A stretch of 64,000 nt of DNA. It comes from Excoecaria cochinchinensis (taxonomy: Eukaryota; Streptophyta; Magnoliopsida; Malpighiales; Euphorbiaceae). Shown here in pieces: positions 1-11,186 of the stretch. A program made the position numbers and the translations under genes. Within the stretch, counting starts at the first letter, position 1. The number at the start of each line of letters is the position of its first letter. The notes under the pieces were generated by a model. That model did no database searches, was not told the DNA's origin, and worked only from the letters and a program-made list of their open reading frames with translations. The stretch is taken from NCBI GenBank assembly GCA_947683425.1, contig CANTUQ010000109.1, positions 650,501-714,500 of the forward strand, in the 5' to 3' direction.

Positions 1-1193
1 AGTACTTAAAGATATTCTTAACAGTTATCCAGTGACTTTCACTGGGATTTGACTAGTATCTGCTCGTCATATTCAAGGCATATGAAATATATGGTCGAGT
101 ACATAACATGGCATACATGATTGATCCAATTGATGAAGTATAAGGAATCATACTCATGTGATCATGCTCATCAGATGTCATGGGACATTGAGTCTTGCTA
201 AGAGAAATGCCATGAGGCATTGGTGAAAATTCTCTTTTGGAATTTTGCATGCTGAATCTATTTGGCACCTTATCTATATAAGTGCTTTGACTCAGACCAA
301 TTATCCTTTTAGATCTATTCCTATGGATCTTAATTCCAAGGATATAAGCAGCTTCACCCAAATCTTTCATTGCAAAAGATTTTCCTAACCATTCTTTTGT
401 CTTTTGCATGATAGGGATGCCATTTCCAATGAGTAATATGTCATCTACATATAATACAAGAAACATCACAGTGCTCCCACTAATCTTCTTGTATACACAA
501 AGTTCATCTTTATTTTTTATGAAGCCAATCTATTTCTGTTTGACTGTATCATCAGAACAAAGATTCTAACTCCGAGAAGCTCGCTTCAATCCATAAATAG
601 ATCTTTGTAGCTTGTATACCTTCTTAGAATTCTTAGGATGGACAAAACCCTCAGGTTGTGTCATGTACACATCTTCAAGTAAATTTCCATATAAACGCTG
701 TTTTGACATCTATTTGCCATATCTCGTAATTATAATACGCTGCAATGGAAATAAGAATCCTTATTGATTTAAGCATCACAACTGGTGAAAAGGTTTCATC
801 ATAGTCAACACCGTGAGTTTGCTTGAAGCTTTTTGCAATGAGTCTTACTTTAAAGGTACTTACTTTGCCATCCATGTCATTTTTTTTTTTGAAAATCCAT
901 TTACACCCAATGGTTTTAATTCTTTCAGCTGGATCAATCAAGTTTTAAACTTGATTATCGTACATGGATTGCATCTTAGATTTCATGGCTTTTAGCTATT
1001 TCTCAGATTTTAGACTTGACACAACATCTTGATAGGTAGTAGGCTCATCTTGATCCATGAGCATTACTTTATGACTCTCCGTTATGGGAAATCCATATCT
1101 CTTGGGCTCATATTGTATCCTATCATATCTATGTGGTATTTGTGTAATAGGTATAGGTTCCACAATTATTTGTGAAACTTGCTGAGTTTCCAT
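1..1193 (-). pseudogene. Copia-1 reverse transcriptase region, decayed
   Basis: This is the 3' part of a Ty1/copia polyprotein on the minus strand. The segment at 941-675 carries the RT N-terminal block (GCKWIFKKK, then DETFSPVV and QIDVKTAF). The segment at 469-53 carries the catalytic YVDDILL motif, then KDLGEAAYILGIKIHR and a CTRPYISYAL block leading to the RNase H junction. The two pieces are not in one open frame, and stops separate them, so the enzyme is dead. RNase H and the 3' LTR lie off the left edge. The piece at 1193-996 fits the linker between integrase and RT. The family assignment is secure; the exact ends are not. Confidence 0.88.
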
Positions 1194-1299
1194 CGATGTT
1201 TCAATGTTATCTTGTGGTTCTCAAATTTCTTCAAGTTGTACTTTACTCCCACTGATTCTTTTAGAAATAAATTCCTTTTTTAGAAAGACACCATTTCGA

Positions 1300-2110
1300 G
1301 CAACAAAAACTTTGTTCTCAGAAGGGTTATAAAAGTAATATCCTTTAGTTTCCTTAGGATATCCCACAAAAAGATATTTATCAGATTTTGGTGCTAATTT
1401 ATTTGAGACTTATCGTTTGACATAAGCCTCACAACTCCAAATCTTTAGGAAAAATAAACTAGGAGTTCTCCTAGTCCATATCTCATATGGTGTCCTTTCA
1501 ATTCTTTAGATGGAACTCGTTTCAAAGTGAATGCGTACTGTTTCTAATGCATAACCCCAAAAGGATAAAGGAAGATCTATTTGACTCATCATAAATCGAA
1601 CCATATCTAATAAAGTTCAATTCCTCATTTTAGGTACACCATTCCATTGTGGTGTTCCTGGTGGAGTTAATTGTCAAACAATTTCACAATCTCTTAGATG
1701 ATCGTCAAACTCTTGGTTCAAATATTCACCACCTCGATCAAATCTAAGTGCCTTAATAGTTTTACTAAGTTGATTTTATACTTCATTTTGAAAGGTTCTA
1801 AACATTTTAAATGATTCATGTTTATGTTTTATTAAATAGACATAGCCATATCTACTGAAATCATCAGTAAATGTAATGAAGTACTGAAATCCTCCCCTGG
1901 CATTTTTGCTTAATGGGCCACATACATCAGTATGTATGAGGCCTAAGAAGTCAGTGTCCCTTTCACTATGTCCAGTGAAAGGATCATTTGTCATCTTGCC
2001 TAATAAACAAGATTCGCATTTTTCAAATGATTCAAAATCAAATGATTGCAAAAATCCATCTTGATGGAGTTTAAATATGCATTTGTCATTTATATGACCA
2101 ACATGACAAT
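1300..2110 (-). pseudogene. Copia-1 GAG-pre-integrase and integrase core, decayed
   Basis: The minus-strand segment 2051-1776 encodes the end of the GAG-pre-integrase zinc region (CESCLLGKM), then the start of the integrase core with HTDVCGPL and the FTDDFSRYGYVYLI block. The first catalytic Asp lies in HTDVCGP. Leftward, the coding pattern continues through many stops towards the conserved Copia linker. It lies between the gag and RT pieces in normal gag-PR-IN-RT order. No frame spans the whole core, so it is inactive. Confidence 0.82.
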
Positions 2111-2513
2111 GCCATAAATTCGTTGTATTTAAATTATTTGGTTTGGATTTCTTTTATAGTTATGTGATCGATATCCTGATTATTGGATTTTTCTAAATTT
2201 AGGATATAAAGGCCATTATATGATTCAGCAATACCATAAGCATATCATCATAATAAATGGAGCATCTTTTATTATTAATAAGAAAAAAAAAACTTTTGTC
2301 ATCCAAACTAGAAACTGAAATGATATTCCTACTCAAACTAGGAACATATTAGCAATTGTTTAAAACTAACAAAAATCCATTGGGCAAAGTCAATTCATAA
2401 GTGCCTATAGTTAAAACAGCAACTTTTGCTCCATTTCCTACTAGTAGGTCCACTTCACCCTTCTTTAGTTACCTACTCCTTTTGAGTCTCAGCACATTTG
2501 TACAAATATGAGA

Positions 2514-3424
2514 TCAACATCCAGTATCTAATACCCAGGAAGTAGAAGTAGATAAATTAATTTCTATAACATAAAAACCTAAAGATGTAGTCTCACCACT
2601 CTTCTTTTTCTTCAATTCTTCTAAGTAGAGCTTGCAGTTCCTCTTCCAATGACCCGGTTCATTGCAATAGAAGCAAACTCCTTCCTTTTGAGCTTTAGTT
2701 TTGGGCTTGGGCTTGGGCTTAGGCTTAGGCTTACCAGCAACTCTTGCCTTAGCCTTACCCTTATTTTTCATCCTTTTCCCTTTGTTAACCATTAGTATAT
2801 GGCCAGGCTTCTTCTTGATGCTTTGCTAAGCTGTTTTAAGCATCGCATGCAGCTCAGTTATAGACTTCTCCATATAATTCATATTGTAGTTCATGACAAA
2901 CTGGTCTTAACTATTAGGAAATGAATTAAGGATCAAATCTGTTGCCAGTTCTAAACTGAGGGGAAATCTAAGCCTCTCAAGGTGATCAATATAGCCCTTC
3001 ATTTTCAGAATATGAGATCTAACTGAAGCACCTTTAACAATCTTGCAAGAATGTAATGCTTTGGTAGTCTTATACCTTTTTGGCCTTGCCTGCTATTGGA
3101 AGGTCTACTTGAGATGAGCACTCAACTCATAAGCCTCCATATTCTCCAGATGCTTCTGAAGTTCTAGAGCCATGGTAGCTAATATGAGACAGCTATCATC
3201 CATAGAATTATCAATATGTTTCTTGTGTTTCTCTTTGACCGTCCTTGTGGCATCAACAAGTGGGTCATTAGAAATAGGCTCATCCAGCACATATAGCTTC
3301 CTTTCTTACTTGAGAACAATTCTCAAGTTCCTGAACCAGCTAAGAAAGTTCGTGCCAGTTTTTTTAATTTTGTCCATCTCAAGGATAGATCGCAGTGATA
3401 ATGTAGAAGCATTGTTTGATGCCA
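2514..3424 (-). pseudogene. Copia-1 gag with CCHC knuckle and protease start, decayed
   Basis: The gag start is the ATG at 3424-3422, which opens MASNNASTLSLRSILEMDK, a typical plant Copia gag N-terminus. An in-frame TAA follows at the VLK/ERKLYVLDEP position, where a Gln codon is usual. The segment 3290-3105 continues the gag body. The segment 2792-2514 has a Lys/Pro repeat, a CCHC zinc knuckle (CFYCNEPGHWKRNC) and the start of the aspartic protease (WVLDTGC, usually DTGA or DSGA). Multiple stops and frame changes show decay. It belongs to a different Copia lineage from the element at 48976-55712, whose gag begins differently. Confidence 0.85.
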
Positions 3425-4650
3425 TTAATCTATAAATATGCAAGATAAATATTATTAGTACTAATTTCATTTTAGGTTTTCTCATAAAACTCCCACTAAA
3501 ATAACCCTTAATTATAATAATTTAGTGGGCTAAGATCCATATTTCACCCAACTCTAAGTCAGCTTTGGCATGGCACTTATAGTTAAGTTATAACTCTTTT
3601 ACCAATTACACCTCATGTAACTCTTAGATCATGTACGAAATTTTGACATCATATGTCCCGGCATGTTTTAATTCCATTTATGCCCTTAGGCCCAAAACCA
3701 TTTTGATAGCCTAATTAAGTCTAACGATTTTAACGTATGGGTAGCATCATTACCCATCCTGCCTTACTAGGATAACCTAATGTACTTCGCTTTGGCAGAA
3801 CCCACATTTTGGTGATCTTAGTTTTGATAGGTGTTTTTAATCATGGGTGGCATATGACTTAAAATTATGATGAGAGATCTTAATTTTGAGTTATGCTGTC
3901 CATTTACTTACATATCATGCATCATTTCATGCATGGCATCTCATATACATATATAATCATTCATTGCACCATATACTAAAAAAATTGGCATAATAAATAA
4001 AACGTGTCATATCATGGCCAAAATCTATTTTGATCCTCATAAGCCAATATAAAGATCAAAAGTCAATCCTAGGTGTTATTACATGGACTTGATCAACAGC
4101 TTCCATCTTACACTTCCATCGCTATGGATTGATCTCCATTGTTGCTCTTCGTCTTCATTACAATAATGATACAAAAATATTCTACTAAAATTGTTGAGTA
4201 AAATAAAATTACAAAAAAATTAATGACATACAGATCGTATTTAAAATTACAAACCCATAAAATTAATTAAATAAAATAAATTTCATCCACATGAGGTTCA
4301 ATTGGCCATGCTATGCACCATGCAAAGACATCATACATACAATACATCAAATAAATCATGTTATCTTATAGCATGATATTTATATTATTATTATTAAAAC
4401 TAGCGAGTAATAAATTCAACTATATATAAGTCGTTACGATTAGAAAGCACGACAATCGTTTAATCACATTAAACAATTTAATAGACATAGAATACAATCA
4501 AAATTAATTTCGTATTAATCATATTAATACTATCTCCTTAATCATATTATTAGAATCATATTAATCATATCAATAAAATTAATATCGTTAATCACTTAAT
4601 AGAGTTCGTTAATCACATTAATACAAAATATCATAAGATATGTTAATCAT
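3425..4650. other. AT-rich non-coding stretch, probable Copia-1 leader and LTR relic
   Basis: No coding pattern is visible. The position upstream of the Copia-1 gag start implies an old leader and 5' LTR, but I found no clean tRNA-Met primer site, TG...CA ends or matching second LTR. From 4200 it is plain AT-rich sequence. Confidence 0.4.
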
Positions 4651-5210
4651 CACTACAAATAAAAAAACTCAAATTAGCAACGGACACATTAATTAGCGAT
4701 GGAATTCAGAATTAGTTGTGAAAATTCATTTTTCTAATTTTAGCAACGGAAATAAAGAAGTAGTCGCTAATTTTTGGCAACAATGGATGACGTCTTTTTT
4801 TGCGATGGCATTTAGCAATAAAATTTTTTCATCACTAATTAGTGTCGTTTTTCAAATTTATCATGAAAATACAGAATTTTAATTTTATTTTCAATTTTTC
4901 TGACAAAATAGCGACGAAAAAAAAATTTTAAATTTGTTAATTATTAAAATAATATTTTAGAAATTGAAGTGATACTTTAGCGACTGAATAATCCATCGCT
5001 ATTTAGTCAGTAAAATTGATTATAATATTAATAAAAGTATGCTTATATACTTATAGTTATTAATTATTTTTAATATTTTTGCTTTACACATGAAATTATA
5101 TTGAAATTCATTCCCTTTGATAATTCCAATAAGATTAATATTTAATCTTGAAAATATATAATTAAAATAATTGTGAACAAAATTTTTTAATTTTTTTAGT
5201 ATTTTCATTG
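4651..5210. mobile_element. CACTA-like terminal remnant
   Basis: The stretch begins CACTACAAATAAAAAAAC, close to the CACTACAAGAAA start of plant En/Spm (CACTA) elements. It contains scattered subterminal-type motifs such as TTAGCAACGGA, TAGCGATGGA, AGCGACTGAAT and inverted forms such as CCATCGCTA. No matching right end was found, so this looks like one end of an older element. The intact CACTA at 5211 lies directly to its right and may have inserted into it. It codes for nothing recognisable. Confidence 0.5.
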
Positions 5211-5225
5211 CACTACAAGAAAAAT

Positions 5226-5755
5226 GAAAAATAGAGACGGAAAATAGAGACGAAAATTTTTTCGTCTCTAAATAGAGATGGAAATCAGTTTTTTGTCTTT
5301 AAATAGAGACGGAAAATATTTTCCGTCTCTAAATAGAGACGAAAATAATTTTCCGTCTCTATTTAGAGACGAAAAAATTTCCGTCTCTATTTTTCGTCTC
5401 TATTTATGGCAGGATCGATTCCCTCAAAAATTTGAAACCGAAAATAGAGACGGAAAATATATTTTCGTCTCTAAATAGAGACCGAAATAATTCCGTCTCT
5501 ATTTAGAGACGGAAAAATATTTCGGTCTCTAAATTTAGAGACGGAAAGCAATTTTTGTCTCTAAATTTAGAGACGAAAATTGCTTTCCGTCTCTAAATTT
5601 AGAGACCGAAATATTTTTTCGTCTCTAAATAGAGATGGAATTATTTCGGTCTCTATTTAGAGACGGAAATATATTTTCCGTCTCTATTTAGAGACGGTAT
5701 AATCATGCGGTCTCTAAATAGAGACGGAAAATAAATTTCCGTCTCTATTTTAGAA
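5226..5755. repeat. Left CACTA subterminal array of AGAGACGGAAA motifs
   Basis: About thirty copies of TAGAGACGGAAA or close variants (AGAGACCGAAA, AGAGACGAAAA) lie in about 530 bp, split almost evenly between the two orientations and mostly alternating. Adjacent copies therefore form back-to-back palindromes of the type GACGGAAAnnnnTTTCCGTC. In the CACTA family such motifs bind the TnpA-type protein. The alternation could also fold into serial hairpins in single-stranded DNA or RNA. Confidence 0.9.
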
Positions 5756-5789
5756 ATATGAGTTTAGAATTTGTGGGAATTAAATGAAA

Positions 5790-6353
5790 TAGAAAAAGAA
5801 TGAGGGGGAAAGGCAGAACATGGGAGATCGGGGAAGGAGACCGAAAGAGAGGAAGAGAGGGAGAAGGAGCAGCGGAAGGCACCGTCAGCGACCATCGACG
5901 GCGATCGGAGGTGGGGATCGGACCGTCGCAACCCGCAGCGCTGCCCCCGCTGTGGATTCTCCAGGTTCGCAGCGATGCCGTTCCAGGGAAGCGAAAGAAT
6001 AACCGTGAGCTTCTTCAGCGTTTTTCGGCCAACTCCGGCGACGATCGGTGACACGAGCAGCACAGCTGGACTCCTGGTGAGCAGAAGAATCTTCCGGTGG
6101 CCATGGATCCTCCTCACTCGCCGGCGATGAGCAGATCGGCGTGGAGAAGAACCGAAGCTGCCGACGTCGATTCCGACAAAACGAAGGGCAATTACGGCGC
6201 GTGATCACCGGAAAAGAAACCCCGGCGCTTCAAGCTCCCTCCTGGTGGTTTCGGTGTCTCCGGTGGAGCTCCGGCGAGGCTCCGGTGACGGTGAAGGGAC
6301 CAAAAATGGGCAGAAAATTGGTATGTGGCCACCAAAATTACTTTCCTAAGTGA
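5790..6353. other. GC-rich block inside the CACTA, possible captured sequence
   Basis: This block is far richer in GC than the surrounding DNA and open in several frames on both strands, which is a composition effect and not evidence of a protein. It starts with a purine-rich GA tract and then Arg/Gly/Pro-type codons. It is related on the same strand to 8700-9110 outside the element: both share GGCCAACTCCGG, GGACTCC and GGAGCTCCGGCGA in the same order. It could be a captured LTR or gene 5' end. I do not recognise a product. Confidence 0.5.
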
Positions 6354-7320
6354 TTCTTGCATAAATTAAAATTTATTAAGTGTGATTTTACTAAATGCAA
6401 TTAAGTGGACAGTGTGTATGTTGGATACCATTGGATTGTTTGTTGTATTTTCATGAGTTTTATCATAGCTAATTAGAAATGAAATTAAGACTTACAGAAT
6501 TGCGGGTTGAATGGAAGAATTGGGAAATTGTCCATAGCTGGGAACTAGAACAGTACTTGTAAATGGAAGAAATATAGGTTAATATGTAAGTTTGAATTTA
6601 CATTGTACATTATTTTTGTAAAAGTTAAATTTGACACATAAATCAGATTAGTAATTAAATTTATAGATAACGGAAATTAAATCTTCATATATAAATGGAT
6701 ATAAAAAAAAATGCATAGATAGGTAATGGAAGTGTAATTAGTAATACTTGAAAAATTAGTGAATTGGATTTAGTTTAGTTAGTTATTTTGGACTGTGAGT
6801 TAAAGTTTTAATAAATTGAGCAAATTAAGTTGAATTGATAAATTGAGATTAAATATTGGAACAATCTTAAGGCAGAATTAAAAATGTATCTTAATTTTGT
6901 GAAATTTGCACTAAGCTTAAGAATATATGTGTAAGTTAGGATGTAATAACTGAGGACAATGGAGGGTTAGCTGTTCGTTGGGAATTTCGACCAGCTAATT
7001 AATTATAAATTGGTAAATTATCTTATGAATCGGTAAATTTCTTATTACAATGAGTTTGTTGTGGAGTTGCGATTGGTTGATATTTTACCGAAGTGTTAAA
7101 ATTGCTAATGTTTGACAGGGGGATAGGGACCCGTATAGGGGGAACTCTGTCCGTTTTTTTACAAAATATTTATGATTTTAATTTAGGGAAATGAATCATT
7201 ATGTAAAACTAATTAGGGATTAAAGCGAAATAGTAGGTTAGAGAATTGAGTTCAAATTAAATACTAACTTCGACCTTATGATTTTTTCTAAGCAGTTTAA
7301 TATTAATGAGTAATATGGAC
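6354..7320. other. AT-rich interior of the CACTA, no gene seen
   Basis: There is no convincing reading frame. A short GC-richer patch near 7115-7150 (GACAGGGGGATAGGGACCCG) is the only change in composition. Confidence 0.5.
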
Positions 7321-7324
7321 ATAA

Positions 7325-7483
7325 GTTGGAGACGGTCGGCGTACTAATGAGGTCATTGAGCTACGCGGTACGGTCGGCGTGCTAATGGACCGTATCAATA
7401 TGCTGGAGGACTTCATTAGTCGTAGATTACCTGTTGACCCGCAAGTACCGTCTGCTGGTCGTCCGCATTCTCCTCCATCTTAG
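7325..7483 (+). pseudogene. Possible C-terminal exon of a TnpA-like CACTA protein
   Basis: A 52-codon frame ends at TAG 7481-7483. It reads as a coiled-coil-like segment (NEVIELRGTVGVLMDRINML) followed by a Pro/Ser-rich tail (SAGRPHSPPS). That layout matches the C-terminal ends of plant Ptta/En_Spm-type proteins in form, though I cannot show homology. It is the only coding-like stretch in the element apart from the GC-rich block, it is preceded by an in-frame TAA, and it lies just before the right array, where a transposase 3' end would be expected. Confidence 0.35.
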
Positions 7484-7671
7484 TTATTATTTTTAGAATT
7501 TTTATCTTTTTTTTATTTGTAATCTCACTACACTTTTTATATATTAATACATTAAATAATACAATATTTTCATATTTATTTATTGTTTATTTAATTTTTT
7601 TCATTATATAAAATTAAGAATAATTTAAATTTAATATTATTTATTTTTAATATATAAAAAAATCAATAAAT

Positions 7672-8115
7672 TAGAGACGAAAATTCATTATATAAAATTA
7701 AGGAATATTTAAATTTAATATTATTTATTTTAATATATTAAAATAAATTCAAAAAAAAATAGAGACGGAATTCATTTTCCGTCTCTAAAAATAGAGACGG
7801 AAAAACTTATTCCGTCTCTATTTTTAGAGACGGAATTGAGTTTCCGTCTCTAAAAATAGAGACGGAATCGTTCTTTCCGTCTCTATTTTTAGAGACCGAA
7901 AGCACTATTCCGTCTCTAAAAATAGAGACGGAAAGCACTATTCCGTCTCTATTTTTAGAGACGAAAACGTCCCTTCCGTCTCTAAAAATAGAGACGGGAC
8001 ATTTTGGTCTCTAATTTTTAGAGACCGACAAAATAGAGACGGAAAATTTCCGTCTCTATTTCCGTCTCTATTTTCAATTAGAGACGGAATTATTTTCTGT
8101 CTCTATTTCTCAGAT
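7672..8115. repeat. Right CACTA subterminal array of AGAGACGGAAA motifs
   Basis: This is the counterpart of the left array. Tightly packed AATAGAGACGGAA and TTCCGTCTCTA copies alternate in orientation with spacers of about 5-8 bp and run almost to the right terminus. The spacing is more regular here than in the left array. Confidence 0.88.
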
Positions 8116-8164
8116 TTCTTGTAGTGTTGATTAAGATTCCGATAAGTAACTAAATATGTGTATG

Positions 8165-9130
8165 TTGTAACGTCCTAAAAATTCTGACGATGCAAATAGT
8201 GACTTGGTAGGTCAAAAATTTATTGAAGGTTAACTTTTGATCCGCGAGATCCAGAATTTTCTTTAAAAATTATATAATTAAATATTTGGATAATCTAGTT
8301 ACATAAAAGATTTATATATGTGTATATTTAAATAGACAAGTAAATGGTAATAATAAATAAATGCAAGTATATGTAAATAGACAAGTAAATAATAATATTA
8401 AATAAATGTATATACATGTAAATAGATAAACAAACAAATAAATTAAGAAAGATAACTAAATGTATGAATATTTAAATAGATAAATAAATTACTAAATGTA
8501 TGAATATTTAAATAGATAAATAAATTATAAATAAATAATAAATGAGAAATAGTAATAATAGTAACAACACATAAAATGCTATTAGTCTAGATTTTTCTTT
8601 AAAGAAAGAGATAGAGAGAGTGAATAAAATGTAAAAATGGGAAAGACATAAAAAAAAGAAAAGAAGGGGAAAGAAAAACGGGGAAGAATAAGGTAGAGCA
8701 AACCAGAGAGAAAGAGAGAGGTGCCGGTGACGACGAAAGATGGGGCTCACGGCCACTGCAATGCTAACCAGCCCAGTTGGTTTTGCCTCCGTCCACGGTG
8801 CCGTTTCTGCTTCATTTCCAGGAGAGAGGACCGAAGCTGCTTTACCTCATTTTGGCCAACTCCGGTGGCGGTTGGCGGCACGGACAACACCATCGGACTC
8901 CCAGCAACCAGGCGAGCCTTCAGGTGCCAATCAATCCTCCCCAATCACCGAAAAAAGAGAGATCGGAGGTGAGGAAGATGAGACTGTTAAGGGAGATTTC
9001 GGCCAAACGGCGGGATGGGTAGACACGTGACCACAGGAAGAGGAGTCCCGACATCGTGCGCTACCCTCCGGTGATGGCGGTGTGCCCCGGTAGAGCTCCG
9101 GCGACCGACGAGAGTATGTGGCTACGTATT
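8165..9130 (+). other. LTR-like GC-rich block of uncertain origin
   Basis: The start, TGTAACGTCCTAAAAATTC, resembles the opening of plant Ty3-type LTRs (TGTAACG/TGTAATG...). AT-rich sequence follows, then a GA-rich tract (8597-8725) and a GC-rich stretch to about 9110. The GC-rich part is related to the block inside the CACTA element. No second LTR, primer site or target duplication was found. Small frames on both strands reflect composition. Low confidence as an LTR, higher as a repeat-family member. Confidence 0.35.
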
Positions 9131-9511
9131 CTATTGATTTTCATCGAATTGGTTTGATTTAGGGTTATGTAAATTAGGGGTTTTATTGTTTAATGCATAA
9201 TTAACTAAAATTGAAGTTAGAATTATGTGTAAAGATGTATTAATTAATGTTTTGGATGGTTTAAACAAAAAGAAAATAAAAATTGAATGGTGATGTTCTC
9301 TTGGTGGCCGAAATGCATGGTCGATGATTATAGGGCTTCTGTTTTGGAGTCCATTAAAGAGTGGATAAAAATAGTACTTTCTATTCAAGTTGGAAAAACA
9401 AATTGATTAATTCTTTATGTATTGCAGAAATACTGTGTCATTTGATGATAATATATCAACTTGATTTGAAAATTGATTTGGAGAACTCACAACTCATGAG
9501 AATTGAATTTT
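9131..9511. other. AT-rich stretch with no gene seen
   Basis: There is no coding pattern or repeat structure I can support. It leads into the metallo-hydrolase fragment and may be former intron sequence of that gene. Confidence 0.35.
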
Positions 9512-9795
9512 CAATTGTTCTTATTTTCTAAACAATAAGAATTTTGATTTTCAAATTAGAATTAAATTTATAGGTGCAATACATCTCTTATTATAGATTA
9601 TTACTATCCAAGTGATGAAAAACATTGTTATGTGTTGATTGATATTGGAAAGACATTTCAATTGTTCTTATTTTCCAAACAATAAGAATTTTGACTTTTA
9701 AATTAGAATTGAATTTACAGGTGCAATACATAGATTATTACTGTCCAAGTGATGAAAAACATAGTTATGTGTTGATTGATATTAGAAAGACATTT
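9512..9795. repeat. Tandem duplication carrying a metallo-hydrolase exon
   Basis: Two direct copies, 9512-9658 (147 bp) and 9659-9795 (137 bp), both begin CAATTGTTCTTATTTT and end AAAGACATTT. Each contains an intron 3' end and the first part of the same exon. The second copy lacks 10 bp (TCTCTTATTA) inside the exon, which breaks its frame and puts a TAG after the Cys-Asn-Thr codons. The first copy keeps an open exon but runs into the duplication boundary. Confidence 0.85.
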
Positions 9796-10097
9796 AGACA
9801 ACAAGTGCTTCAGTGGTTTACTTTCATTAAAATTCCTCAAGTTAATTCTGTGAGTTAGCTTTTGAACTTTCTACTACTTTAATGAAAGGATTGTTAATTG
9901 CGTTAGGTTGATTTTAGATTATGCATTTATGATGCGTGCTTGACGTTCTCTACACTAAATTTGTGTGAATTGCAGATCATTTTGACTCATGAACATGCTG
10001 ATGCAGTTCTTGGTTTTGATGACATACGTGTTGTGCTTTCATTTACAAATGATATAGATCCAATTCCAATATATCTAATTTTGTTTACAATAGATAG
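9574..10097 (+). pseudogene. PhnP-like metallo-beta-lactamase-fold hydrolase fragment
   Basis: Two exons of a plant metallo-hydrolase (the At1g30300-like family) are recognisable. The first encodes CNTSLIIDYY, then YVLIDIGKTF, and in the second tandem copy goes on to QQVLQWFTFIKIPQV. The second exon, from an AG acceptor at 9974-9975, encodes IILTHEHADAVLGFDDIRVV and holds the HxHxD metal-binding signature. The rest of the enzyme is missing, the first exon is duplicated and broken, and no upstream start is seen. It is a gene fragment. Confidence 0.75.
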
Positions 10098-10653
10098 GTA
10101 TCTTTCATATTCCTGCAGAGCTGCAAGCACACATTTTGTTAATTTTTTTTATTATGTACATTTGTTGTGTAATAATTTTAGTCTATGATGCTTTTCTATG
10201 ATGAAATTTGCAATATATGAAATTAATGGGAAAAGTTGACATATACATACATACATACATACATATATATATATACTTTAATTATTGACATTATTGAGTT
10301 GCAATATATGCTTCCTGATGCTTTCAGGGTAGCCTTTCACTAAATTTATGCATGTTTATTTTAATTTGTTGTGGATTTAAAGAATAGGTCCCACTTTGAG
10401 CATTTAGAATGCCTAGAAGTACTTTTGTATTTACCTGTTCCTATAATTGAAATTTTACAATAAAAAGGTGATGAGTTCTTTGCACATTGAATTGACACAA
10501 AAGCTATAACTGTGAAACATGAATTTTGGTTTACCATTTTTTATTGCCTAGTTTTTGTTTCTCATAAATGCATGCTTTTGGTGTGGCCTTTTGGTTACAG
10601 GAAGCCTCGTCTTCTCACGTTACAGCTAAATTTTAATTTTTTTTACACTGCAG
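10098..10653. other. Non-coding stretch with a CATA/TA microsatellite
   Basis: A short (CATA)n-(TA)n tract lies at about 10240-10275. The rest is AT-rich and shows no coding pattern. It lies between the metallo-hydrolase fragment and the membrane-protein fragment and could be intron or intergenic. Confidence 0.4.
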
Positions 10654-10971
10654 CTCAGAGGATGCTTCGGGCTTTTTTGTTTCATGTTTTTTGGCCTTGG
10701 GCCATTGCTTGGTGGCGTCATTCTGATAGCATTTGCTCTTGCATTCCAACTTCAGCATGCTCTTCTTATGGGTGCAGCATTTGGCATTGCCTTTGTCCTT
10801 AGCTTGTGGTGACCAATGCAGTTACTCATGTCCCCAAAGGTTCTTTTGCTTGCTCTAGGAGCAACATTTGTCCATGTTTCCAGCTTCACCTTTCTTGGGC
10901 TTTTTCAAATATTATATGGGATGTTTATAAATATTTTAATTTGAATTGTATGAGATATTTTTAATTTTCTA
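10654..10971 (+). pseudogene. Unrecognised multi-pass membrane protein fragment
   Basis: After a CAG acceptor at 10651-10653 a frame encodes two long hydrophobic segments (around GLFCFMFFGLGPLLGGVILI, then HALLMGAAFGIAFVLSLW). An in-frame TGA at 10810-10812 follows, and then a third hydrophobic segment (LLMSPKVLLLALGATFVHV). TGA for CGA is a common decay change, and the frame stays plausible on both sides of it. I do not recognise the family. It is probably a remnant of a neighbouring host gene. The 3' end is uncertain. Confidence 0.45.
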
Positions 10972-11080
10972 AATATTTTTTAAGTATTGTGTCAATTTAA
11001 TGTACTTTTATGATATTATATTTTTTAAATTAATAATATTTTATAATTGTTATTTTTATAAATTAAATTTTGTATGTTAT

Positions 11081-11118
11081 AGTAGTAGTAATAATAATAA
11101 TAATAACAACAAAATTAA

Positions 11119-11154
<36 letters not shown>

Positions 11155-11168
11155 CATAATAATAATTA
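11081..11168. repeat. (TAA)n microsatellite
   Basis: An imperfect AAT/TAA trinucleotide run with a short interruption at the left end. It abuts the truncated 3' end of the MULE-A fragment. Confidence 0.9.
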
Positions 11169-11186
11169 AATTGCGACGGAATTTTC

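Larger units (their letters stand above)
5211..8126. mobile_element. Non-autonomous CACTA (En/Spm) transposon, complete
   Basis: The left end reads CACTACAAGAAA and the right end reads TTTCTTGTAGTG, its exact inverse. Both flanks carry the trinucleotide TTG (5208-5210 and 8127-8129), the 3-bp target duplication expected for CACTA. The 2916-bp element has dense subterminal motif arrays at both ends, a GC-rich block at about 5790-6350 and one short coding-like tail near 7325-7483. No TNP2-type transposase reading frame is present, so it would need a helper element. The ends, duplication and arrays together make the call firm. Confidence 0.95.

Noticed and set aside
5764..6353. Overlapping reading frames on both strands in the GC-rich block of the CACTA
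   Set aside because: Open frames in this many phases follow from few stop codons in GC-rich DNA. No domain is seen and the frames disagree with the related block at 8700-9110.
8508..9030. Several small frames in the LTR-like block
   Set aside because: They lie in a GA-rich and GC-rich tract, with no conserved frame relative to the related block in the CACTA.
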